Assembly: GCA_002315275.1 (NCBI GenBank)
Contig: DCGN01000005.1
Coordinates: 2,107 to 12,488 of the forward strand
DNA: 10,382 nt
Source: Clostridiales bacterium UBA1777
GTDB taxonomy: Bacteria > Bacillota > Clostridia > Oscillospirales > Oscillospiraceae
Direction of reading: 5' to 3'
Of the stretch, positions 1 to 5,653 are shown piece after piece; position 1 is the first letter of the stretch, and every line of letters begins with the position of its first letter. The notes under the pieces are model-generated. The model worked only from the letters and a program-made list of their open reading frames with translations, was not told the origin of the DNA and did no database searches. A program made the position numbers and the translations under genes.

Positions 1-46
1 AGCGAGTCCGCATCCCCCGTTGCCTCCCCTTCCAAGGGGAGCCAGC
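1..46. repeat. Dispersed GC-rich hairpin repeat upstream of htpG
   Basis: The core at 24-41 is an inverted repeat, CTCCCC-TTCCAA-GGGGAG, preceded by GTCCGCATCCCCCGTTGC. The same core and left flank recur several times at 2131-2450. The opening bases AGCGAGTCCG also recur at 2543-2552 upstream of hemW. The copy lies about 50 bases before the htpG start. It has no T-run directly after the stem, so it is not a standard intrinsic terminator. It is probably the right edge of a larger repeat cluster that begins outside the window. Confidence 0.75.
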
Positions 47-55
47 CCCCGCACA

Positions 56-98
56 ATCTTGTTTTTTAAAATTTTACACATATATTTGGAGGCAACCC
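56..98 (+). promoter_or_regulatory. AT-rich leader and ribosome binding site of htpG
   Basis: An abrupt AT-rich stretch (about 56-87) sits between the GC-rich repeat and the ribosome site GGAGG at 88-92, which is 6 bases before the ATG at 99. TAAAAT at 67-72 could be a -10 element, but no good -35 is visible at the right distance because that position lies in the repeat. No CIRCE operator (TTAGCACTC-N9-GAGTGCTAA) is visible in the 98 bases available, so HrcA control is not supported here. The true promoter may lie outside the window. Confidence 0.45.
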
Positions 99-2012
99 AT
101 GGGCAAAAAACAGTTCAAGGCCGAGTCCAAGCGCTTACTCGACCTGATGATCAACTCTATCTACACAAACAAGGAGATTTTCCTCAGAGAGATCCTCTCC
201 AACGCGTCCGACGCGATTGACAAGCTCTGCTATCAGGGTCTGACGGACGATAAGGTCGGCATGAACCGCTCCGATTTCAGGATTGAGATCATCCTCAACA
301 AGGACGAGCGCACGATCACCGTCCGCGACAACGGCATCGGCATGTCTCAGGAGGAGGCCGAGAACAACCTCGGCGTCATCGCAAAGAGCGGCTCCCTGCA
401 GTTCAAGAACGACCTCGGCGACCGGAAGGAGGAGGATCTTTCCATCATCGGCCAGTTCGGCGTCGGCTTCTACTCCGCGTTCATGGTGGCAGATCAGGTC
501 ACCGTTATCACGAAGAAGTACGGCGAGGAGCAGGGCGTCATGTGGAAGTCCGCCGGAGCTGACGGCTACACCGTCGAGCCCTGCGACAAGGCCGCCGTCG
601 GCACCAATGTCATCATGCACATCAAGCCCGACAGTGACGACGAGATCTACGGCTCCTACCTCGAGGTATGGAAGATCAAGGCCCTCGTCAAGAAGTATTC
701 CGACTATGTCCGCTGGCCGATAAAGATGGACGTTCCCCGTCAGGAGCGCTACGAGACCGGCGAAAAGGACGATGCCGGCAACCCCAAGTTCGATTATAAG
801 ACCGTCGTCGAGAACGAGACTGTCAACAGCATGGTACCGATCTGGCAGCGCTCGAAGAACGACGTTACGGACGATGACTGCATCGCCTTCTACAAGGAGA
901 AGACCCACGAGCAGAAGGACCCCGTTGCCGTGCTTCGCGTGAACGCCGAGGGCACCGTGTCCTACAAGGCAATGCTGTTCGTCCCCGGCGAGGAAAACGG
1001 CAGCTACTTCGGCGGCGAAAACAAGCAGGGCATCACGCTTTATTCCAACGGCGTTATGATCATGGAAAAGTGCGACAAGCTCGTCCACGAGTACTTTGAC
1101 TTCGTACGCGGCGTTGTCGATTCTCCCGACCTCAGCCTCAACATCTCCCGCGAGATATTGCAGCATGACAGACAGCTCCGTGTCATAGGCCAGAACCTTG
1201 AAAAGAAGATAAAGGGTGAGCTCGAAAAGCTCATGCGCGACGACAAGCCCAAGTATGAGGAGTTCTTCAAGAACTTCGGCGTGCACCTCAAGTGCGGCGT
1301 GTGCGACGAGTACGGCCGCTATAAGGACTTCCTGCGCGACCTTCTGATATTCTACACCGCAGAGGACAAGCAGGTCACGCTCAAGGAGTATGTTGAAAAC
1401 ATGCCCGAGAGCCAGAAGGTCATCTACTATGCCTCGTCGGACACGATAAAGCACGCGATGAGCCTCCCCCAGAGCCAGACCGTCAGAAGCCGCGGCTATG
1501 ACATCATCTACCTCACGAACGCAGTTGACGAGATGGTGCTCGAGTGTCTGCAGGAGCAGGACGGCAAGCCCTTCTGCAACATCGTCACCGATGACCTCGG
1601 CTTCGACACCGAGGAGGAGAAGAAGGCCGCCGAGGAGCGCGACATCGAGAACAAGGACATCCTCGACTATGCCAGGGAGGCGCTCAACGGCGCTGTCGTA
1701 AAGGTAAAGCTCTCCAACAAGCTCTCCGACCTGCCCTGCGCTTTGTCCACCGAGGGCGGCGTAACGCTCGAAATGGAGAAGTATTTCCGCCACGGCCCGA
1801 GCGAGCAGATGCGCTCCGTGAGAGCGAGCCGCGTCCTCGAGCTGAACGGTGACCATAAGGCCTTCGAGGCGATGAAGGCCGCCTACACCGCAGGCGACAA
1901 GGACAAGGCCGCCGGCATCGCCAAGATACTTGAGACGATGGCCGAGCTCATGGCCGGCACGGATATCGACGATCCCGCCGATTTCGTCGCCGAGGTCAGC
2001 AAGCTCTTCTGA
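99..2012 (+). CDS. htpG: Hsp90-family molecular chaperone HtpG
   Basis: This is the bacterial cytosolic Hsp90, an ATP-driven dimeric chaperone that remodels client proteins. It has 637 residues, normal for the family. The N-terminal GHKL ATPase domain shows the motif with E31, N35 and D38 (REILSNASDA), the DNGIGM loop at 77-82 and the GQFGVGFYS lid segment from 118. The middle domain has NISRE at 348-352, whose Arg is the conserved residue that contacts the ATP gamma-phosphate. The dimerisation domain follows to the end (VSKLF). The start is set by GGAGG 6 bases upstream of the ATG. The gene stands alone between repeat clusters, with no dnaK or groE neighbour in the window. A long open frame on the opposite strand is a codon-usage artefact. 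Identification is secure from family motifs over the full length. Confidence 0.97.
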   Translation: MGKKQFKAESKRLLDLMINSIYTNKEIFLREILSNASDAIDKLCYQGLTDDKVGMNRSDFRIEIILNKDERTITVRDNGIGMSQEEAENNLGVIAKSGSLQFKNDLGDRKEEDLSIIGQFGVGFYSAFMVADQVTVITKKYGEEQGVMWKSAGADGYTVEPCDKAAVGTNVIMHIKPDSDDEIYGSYLEVWKIKALVKKYSDYVRWPIKMDVPRQERYETGEKDDAGNPKFDYKTVVENETVNSMVPIWQRSKNDVTDDDCIAFYKEKTHEQKDPVAVLRVNAEGTVSYKAMLFVPGEENGSYFGGENKQGITLYSNGVMIMEKCDKLVHEYFDFVRGVVDSPDLSLNISREILQHDRQLRVIGQNLEKKIKGELEKLMRDDKPKYEEFFKNFGVHLKCGVCDEYGRYKDFLRDLLIFYTAEDKQVTLKEYVENMPESQKVIYYASSDTIKHAMSLPQSQTVRSRGYDIIYLTNAVDEMVLECLQEQDGKPFCNIVTDDLGFDTEEEKKAAEERDIENKDILDYAREALNGAVVKVKLSNKLSDLPCALSTEGGVTLEMEKYFRHGPSEQMRSVRASRVLELNGDHKAFEAMKAAYTAGDKDKAAGIAKILETMAELMAGTDIDDPADFVAEVSKLF

Positions 2013-2019
2013 AAATGAG

Positions 2020-2116
2020 GAATCAGGAGTTGGGAATGAGGAATTATTATGTCGCTTCGCCGCAATTATAATCAGTCGGCGCCGACACCTCAATTCCTCA
2101 CTTCTCATTTCTGATT
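2020..2116. repeat. MITE-like inverted-repeat element abutting htpG
   Basis: The left arm at 2020-2045 (beginning GAATCAGGAG, ending GAGGAATT) and the right arm at 2092-2116 (AATTCCTCAC...TCTGATT) are imperfect reverse complements over about 25 bases. Inside lie CGCTTCGCCGC and a perfect 12-base palindrome, GTCGGCGCCGAC, at 2075-2086. The element begins 7 bases after the htpG stop and is more AT-rich at its ends than the surrounding genes. It has no coding content. This architecture fits a small non-autonomous element or a folded 3' UTR structure. I cannot identify a target-site duplication with confidence. Confidence 0.6.
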
Positions 2117-2130
2117 TATCCGCCTCCACC

Positions 2131-2281
2131 GTTGCCCCCCCTTTCAAGGGGAGCCTTGAATCCGCATCCCCCGTTGCCTCCCCTTCGCAAGGGGAGCCTT
2201 GAATCCGCGTCCCCCGTTGCCTCCCCTTCGTAAGGGGAGCCTTGAATCCGCGTCCCCCGTTGCCTCCCCTTCGTAAGGGGA
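2131..2281. repeat. Tandem array of a 43-base GC-rich hairpin repeat
   Basis: Four successive copies carry cores near 2135-2152, 2178-2196, 2221-2239 and 2264-2282. The core is CTCCCCTTCGTAAGGGGAG or a close variant, and copies are joined by CCTTGAATCCGCGTCCCCCG. The last three core starts (2178, 2221, 2264) are exactly 43 bases apart. The first copy is one base shorter, with a TTTC loop. Each core can fold into a hairpin of 8-9 base pairs with a tiny loop. The copies differ only at a few loop and linker positions, which suggests recent amplification. No open frame here looks like a gene. Confidence 0.85.
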
Positions 2282-2378
2282 GGTGTCACCGAAGGTGACG
2301 GAGAGGTCGAAAGGCCGAGTGTATTTGATGGTTCTCGACCTCTCACCCGCTTCGCGCCAGCCCCCCTTTCAAGGGGAG
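2271..2378. repeat. Hairpin module bounded by opposed CCCCTT/AAGGGG cores
   Basis: After the last array core comes GGTGTCACCGAAGGTGACGG, which contains the inverted repeat GTCACC-GAA-GGTGAC. Then GAGAGGTCGA at 2301-2310 pairs perfectly with TCGACCTCTC at 2335-2344 around a 24-base loop. The right side carries CGCTTCGCG and ends in CCCCCCTTTCAAGGGGAGCC at 2361-2380. The whole looks like a palindromic mobile repeat of about 100 bases with nested hairpins. It has no transposase and no coding content. Confidence 0.65.
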
Positions 2379-2449
2379 CCTTGAATCCGCGTCCCCCGTT
2401 GCCTCCCCTTCGTAAGGGGAGGTGTCACCGAAGGTGACGGAGAGGTCGA
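2371..2449. repeat. Second copy of an exact 79-base direct repeat
   Basis: Bases 2371-2449 are identical to 2232-2310 throughout, by direct comparison. The two copies are offset by 139 bases. Identity stops at both ends: T at 2231 versus C at 2370, and A at 2311 versus C at 2450. The unit comprises the linker, one CTCCCCTTCGTAAGGGGAG core and the GTGTCACCGAAGGTGACGGAG arm. Perfect identity points to recent duplication or gene conversion inside the cluster. Confidence 0.85.
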
Positions 2450-2474
2450 CACTTCCGCACGGCCTCCCAATCAT

Positions 2475-2510
2475 GTCATTGCGAACCGGTGCGCACGATG
2501 TTGTGGCAGA
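2475..2510. repeat. Remnant of another dispersed repeat family (CATTGCGAACCGG type)
   Basis: The stretch reads GTCATTGCGAACCGGTGCGC followed by ACGATGTTGTGGCAGA. I recognise this pattern (CATTGCGA...GTGCGCAC...TGTGGCA) as a common non-coding repeat in gut Clostridia genomes, from memory and not from a search. It contains the palindrome GTGCGCAC at 2489-2496. Only one copy is present in the window, so the assignment rests on recognition alone. Confidence 0.4.
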
Positions 2511-2600
2511 CCTCCTCCCCCGTCCCCCGTAGGGATGAGCGCAGCGAGTCCGTTGCCTCTCCTTTCACGCGCAGCCTCAAACGACCCTCAAATCAAACCC
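2511..2600. repeat. Degenerate repeat tail upstream of hemW
   Basis: CCCCCGTAGGGATGAGCGCAGCGAGTCCG (2517-2552 region) is followed by GTTGCCTCTCCTTTCACGCG, a diverged form of the array core in which the hairpin pairing is lost. AGCGAGTCCG at 2543-2552 matches the first ten bases of the window, so the same boundary sequence lies upstream of both htpG and hemW. The ATG at 2535 inside this repeat opens an in-frame extension of hemW but lacks a ribosome site and is not taken as the start. Confidence 0.5.
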
Positions 2601-2618
2601 ATATTTGGAGAAACACAC
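2601..2618 (+). promoter_or_regulatory. Ribosome binding site that decides the hemW start
   Basis: GGAG at 2607-2610 lies 8 bases before the ATG at 2619. The ten bases ATATTTGGAG at 2601-2610 are identical to those upstream of htpG (82-91). This fixes the start at 2619 and not at the in-frame ATG 84 bases upstream inside repeat sequence. Confidence 0.65.
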
Positions 2619-3887
2619 ATGGAAAGACGGCTCGGGTTATATATCCATATTCCCTTCTGCGCCAGCAAATGCAGCTACTGCGATTTCTATTCGCTCTCCG
2701 GCTGTGACTATCTGATGCCCGACTATCAGAAGGCGCTGCTCGACCATTTGGAAGAGTCCTCCCGTGCAATAAAAGAATACGAGGTCGACACCGTGTACTT
2801 CGGCGGCGGCACGCCGAGCTTCTACGGCGCGGACAAGATCGCCGAGATCCTCAACGCGATCAAGCTCAACGGCAACCTCCGCCTTGACGCGGAGATAACC
2901 GTCGAGTGCAACCCCGACAACACGAGCCTGAACGCGCTCAGGCTTCTCCGTCAGGAGGGCGTGAACCGCATCTCCATCGGCGTTCAGGCGAGCGACAATG
3001 CGCTCTTAAGGCTCATCGGCCGCAGGCACAACTTCCAGCAGGCAAAGCGCACCTTTGAAAACGCCCGCGCCGCCGGGTTTGACAATATCAGCGTCGACCT
3101 TATCTACGGTCTGCCGAGCCAGTCGAAAACGGACTGGGCGGAAACTCTCGCGAAGATAGTCGAGCTTCACCCCGAGCATATCTCGTGCTACGGGCTCAAG
3201 CTCGAGGAGGGCACGCGGATGTATGCCGAGTATAAGGACTCGCCCCTCCTCCCGACCGATGACGAGCAGGCCGATATGTACTGCTACGCCTCCGAGATGC
3301 TCGTGCGCTACGGCTACAGACACTACGAGGTGTCGAATTTCGCCGCGCCCGGCTTCGAATCAAAGCACAACCTCAAGTACTGGAGGCTTGATGACTACAT
3401 GGGCTTCGGCCCGGGCGCACATTCGAGCGTCGGCAACCTCCGATACAGCTTAGTGCGCGATCTGAAGAAGTATATAAACGCCGTCGAAAAGGGCGGTGAC
3501 ATCGTCGACGAGCACAAGATCATCGATTCCACCGAGCATTCCGTCGAGTATCTGATGCTCGGCATGCGCACGGAGGACGGTATCTCCGAACGGGACTACC
3601 GCACCCGCTGCCAGTCGGCATGGGAGCCCATCAACAAGGTGCTCCTCGCGTTCAGGCATAAGGGCTGGGCCGAGCAAACGGACGGCCGCTGGCATTTCAC
3701 CGTGCCCGGCTTCCTCATCTCGAACACGCTGATATGTATCCTGCTTGAGGCGCAGGCCGGAGTACGCATAGAGGGCACGCCGTGGCTCGCTCAGGCATAC
3801 GAGGCCGAGGAAAAGCTGTCCCTGCCAAAGGGCGAAGAGGAAATGTTCAGAGAGCTGTATGAACAGCAGCGCGAAAAGAATAAATAA
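2619..3887 (+). CDS. hemW: Radical SAM heme chaperone HemW
   Basis: This 422-residue protein of the HemN/HemW radical-SAM family is slightly longer than the usual 370-400. The N terminus has YIHIPFCASKCSYCDFYS, giving the cluster cysteines C14, C18 and C21 (CxxxCxxC) followed by D-F. True oxygen-independent coproporphyrinogen oxidase (HemN) has a fourth Cys there (CxxxCxxCxC), so this is the HemW branch, which binds and delivers heme and does not oxidise coproporphyrinogen. Other family marks are GGGTPS at 62-67, ECNPD, HNLKYW at 250-255 (the HNxxYW motif typical of HemW) and GFGPGAHS at 262-268. The protein should bind one [4Fe-4S] cluster and SAM in the cytosol. Many anaerobic Clostridia carry hemW without a full heme pathway, so its client is unclear. 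The VanW-family gene starts 11 bases downstream and is probably cotranscribed. Confidence 0.93.
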   Translation: MERRLGLYIHIPFCASKCSYCDFYSLSGCDYLMPDYQKALLDHLEESSRAIKEYEVDTVYFGGGTPSFYGADKIAEILNAIKLNGNLRLDAEITVECNPDNTSLNALRLLRQEGVNRISIGVQASDNALLRLIGRRHNFQQAKRTFENARAAGFDNISVDLIYGLPSQSKTDWAETLAKIVELHPEHISCYGLKLEEGTRMYAEYKDSPLLPTDDEQADMYCYASEMLVRYGYRHYEVSNFAAPGFESKHNLKYWRLDDYMGFGPGAHSSVGNLRYSLVRDLKKYINAVEKGGDIVDEHKIIDSTEHSVEYLMLGMRTEDGISERDYRTRCQSAWEPINKVLLAFRHKGWAEQTDGRWHFTVPGFLISNTLICILLEAQAGVRIEGTPWLAQAYEAEEKLSLPKGEEEMFRELYEQQREKNK

Positions 3888-3898
3888 GGGGTCTTTCT

Positions 3899-5563
3899 GT
3901 GGGAAAAAGTAAACGCTCAGCTGCGAGAGCAAGCAAAAAGCGCAGCATAATCATAACGGTAATAATCATCGCCGTGCTCCTGAGCCTTGCGGCGGGTGCC
4001 ATGATAGCAGGCGCTGTCTACGGCAAGCGCATCTCCGAGAGCACCGTCAATCTCCCCGGTGTCCATATCGGCGAGGTAAACGTCGGCGGGCTCACGAAGG
4101 ATGAGACGGTCGCGGCGCTCGATGCGTCCGGGCGCGAGGACGCGCTTGAGGGCGTGTTCATCGTGAACCTCCCGGAGGACGTGGTGCTGCGCCTCAACGT
4201 CATCCGTGCCGGTGCCGTTCTGACGAACGAGGCCGCCGCCGATGCCGCCTACGCCTACGGCCACACGGGCGATGTCTTTGCGGATCTCTTCACCTACCTC
4301 AGATGCAGGGCCGTGCCGACAGACCTGAGCGGGTCAGCGGCCAGCCTCAACGAGGAATATATCAAGTCCATGCTCGAGAAGGGCGCAAAGCTCTTCGCAA
4401 AGCGCACCTCCGGCGAGGAGTACACGCTTGACGAGGAAAACAACCTCCTCGTCTTCCGCAAGGGTCTCAACCAGCTCAGTCTCGACGTTGACAGCATGTA
4501 TGACGCGGTGGTCGCCTCCGTCCTCGCGGGCGAGAGCGAGTGCACCATCCCCCTCCCCGAGCAGTCCGTCACCATGCCGGACTTTGACGCGCTCTTCAAG
4601 GAGATGAGCGCCGAGCCCGCCGATGCCTACTATGACCGCGACACCGATTCCGTCGTATACGAGACGGTCGGCGTCAGCTTCGACGTGGACGGTGCGAAGC
4701 AGCTGTGGAACAGCGCCGCCATTCTTGAGGACGTTTCCGTCCCCGTCAGGATAACGATTCCCGAGGTACGCGGAGCGGAGCTTGAGGCTCTTCTCTTCCG
4801 CGACAAGCTCGGCGGCAGAACAACGAATTACTGGGGCAGCACCGAGGCGCGCTGCGGCAACATTGCCCTCGCGGCCGAACGCCTCAACGGCATCATCCTG
4901 ATGCCGGGAGAGAGCCTTTCCTACAACGAGACCATCGGCGAACGCACCGAGGCCGGCGGCTACAAAGCCGCCCCCGCATATAACGGCGACCAGGTCGAGG
5001 ATCAGGTCGGCGGCGGCATCTGTCAGGTGTCCTCCACGCTGTACTTCACAACGCTTCAGGCCGATCTGCAGATTGACGCGCGCACCTGCCACAACTTCGC
5101 CGTTGCATACCTGCCCTACGGTCTTGACGCAACTGTAAGCTGGGGTCAGCCCGACTTTGCCTTTACGAATGACCGCGAGTACCCGATCAGAATAGTCGCC
5201 TATACCGACTACGCAAAGCGCGCCCTCACGATAGAGATCTGGGGCACGAATCTTGACGGCACTTATATCGAGCCGATGAGCGCATGGTGGGCAACGTATG
5301 ACGAGATGTATCCCTCCGTGCAGGTCGGCTGGGGCGCCGTGTCCTACCGCTACAAGTACGATGCGGACGGCAGCCTGCTCGACAAGATATTCGAGGATGA
5401 GAGCGAATACGCGCTCCACAAGGAGGATATCGACTGGCCCGAGGGCGTTGATCCCAACGATCCGCACGCACCCATAGAGGAAAAGCCCTCCGAAGAGGGC
5501 GAGGGCGGCGAGACCGATACCGGCGGCGAAGAAGCCCCTCCCGAATACGCCCCCGAGGGCTGA
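3899..5563 (+). CDS. Membrane-anchored VanW-family protein with PG-binding-like region
   Basis: The protein has 554 residues and a GTG start. The start is supported by AGGGG at 3887-3891, which overlaps the hemW stop and lies 7 bases upstream. A basic N terminus (KSKRSAARASKKR) precedes one transmembrane segment at about 17-42, which predicts a short cytoplasmic tail and an extracellular body. Residues about 53-300 resemble the repeated PG_binding_4-type region that usually precedes VanW. The VanW domain spans about 307-440, with RTTNYWGS, the NxAL..AAERLNG segment, GGGICQVSSTLY (C375), TCHNF and the YGLDATVSW motif. The last 50 or so residues are rich in Glu, Gly and Pro and probably disordered. 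VanW proteins occur widely in Gram-positive bacteria outside vancomycin clusters. Their biochemical function is not established, and no vanS/R/H/A/X partners are present, so a resistance role is not supported. A cell-envelope role is inferred. Confidence 0.88.
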   Translation: MGKSKRSAARASKKRSIIITVIIIAVLLSLAAGAMIAGAVYGKRISESTVNLPGVHIGEVNVGGLTKDETVAALDASGREDALEGVFIVNLPEDVVLRLNVIRAGAVLTNEAAADAAYAYGHTGDVFADLFTYLRCRAVPTDLSGSAASLNEEYIKSMLEKGAKLFAKRTSGEEYTLDEENNLLVFRKGLNQLSLDVDSMYDAVVASVLAGESECTIPLPEQSVTMPDFDALFKEMSAEPADAYYDRDTDSVVYETVGVSFDVDGAKQLWNSAAILEDVSVPVRITIPEVRGAELEALLFRDKLGGRTTNYWGSTEARCGNIALAAERLNGIILMPGESLSYNETIGERTEAGGYKAAPAYNGDQVEDQVGGGICQVSSTLYFTTLQADLQIDARTCHNFAVAYLPYGLDATVSWGQPDFAFTNDREYPIRIVAYTDYAKRALTIEIWGTNLDGTYIEPMSAWWATYDEMYPSVQVGWGAVSYRYKYDADGSLLDKIFEDESEYALHKEDIDWPEGVDPNDPHAPIEEKPSEEGEGGETDTGGEEAPPEYAPEG

Positions 5564-5653
5564 GAATCAATTTGGAACACCACACTCCACACTCATTCTC
5601 TGCCCCGCGTAATTTCGTTTTACATTAAAATTCACATATAAGGAGAACTCCCC
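5564..5653 (+). promoter_or_regulatory. Intergenic leader and ribosome binding site of metG
   Basis: This 90-base gap becomes AT-rich in its second half. TAAGGAG at 5639-5645 lies 8 bases before the ATG at 5654. No T-box leader fits: there is not enough room for its stems and terminator, and no T-box consensus (GGGTGGNACCGCG) is seen. No intrinsic terminator follows the VanW gene, since the only short hairpin (GCCC-CCGA-GGGC, 5549-5560) lies inside the coding end and lacks a T-run. A promoter could be present, but I cannot pair convincing -35 and -10 boxes. Confidence 0.5.

Noticed and set aside
24..67. Intrinsic terminator upstream of htpG (hairpin 24-41 and T-run 62-67)
   Set aside because: The T-run is 20 bases after the stem, too far for Rho-independent termination, and the same hairpin recurs elsewhere without any T-run.
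135..2147. 670-residue open frame on the minus strand opposite htpG
   Set aside because: It mirrors htpG codons. Stops in that antisense frame would need TTA, CTA or TCA codons in the real gene, which this GC-rich genome rarely uses. The protein has no recognisable domain and no ribosome site. The same applies to the long minus-strand frames opposite the VanW, metG and second GTPase genes.
2116..2346. 76-residue minus-strand frame (PLRRGGNGG-type protein)
   Set aside because: It is made entirely of the GC-rich repeat array. Such frames are often annotated as hypothetical proteins in repeat-rich genomes but have no independent coding evidence.
2131..2450. CRISPR array
   Set aside because: The 43-base period is made of near-identical repeats with no unique spacers, and there are no cas genes nearby.
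2535..2618. 28-residue N-terminal extension of hemW
   Set aside because: The upstream ATG lies inside repeat sequence and has no ribosome site. The extension precedes the conserved YIHIPFC start region of the family, whereas ATG 2619 has GGAG at good spacing.
3899..5563. Vancomycin-resistance locus
   Set aside because: Only a VanW domain is present, with no vanH, ligase, vanX or two-component genes. VanW-domain proteins are common in susceptible Gram-positive bacteria.
5564..5653. T-box riboswitch controlling metG
   Set aside because: Only 90 bases are available, with no T-box consensus, specifier stem or terminator/antiterminator pair.
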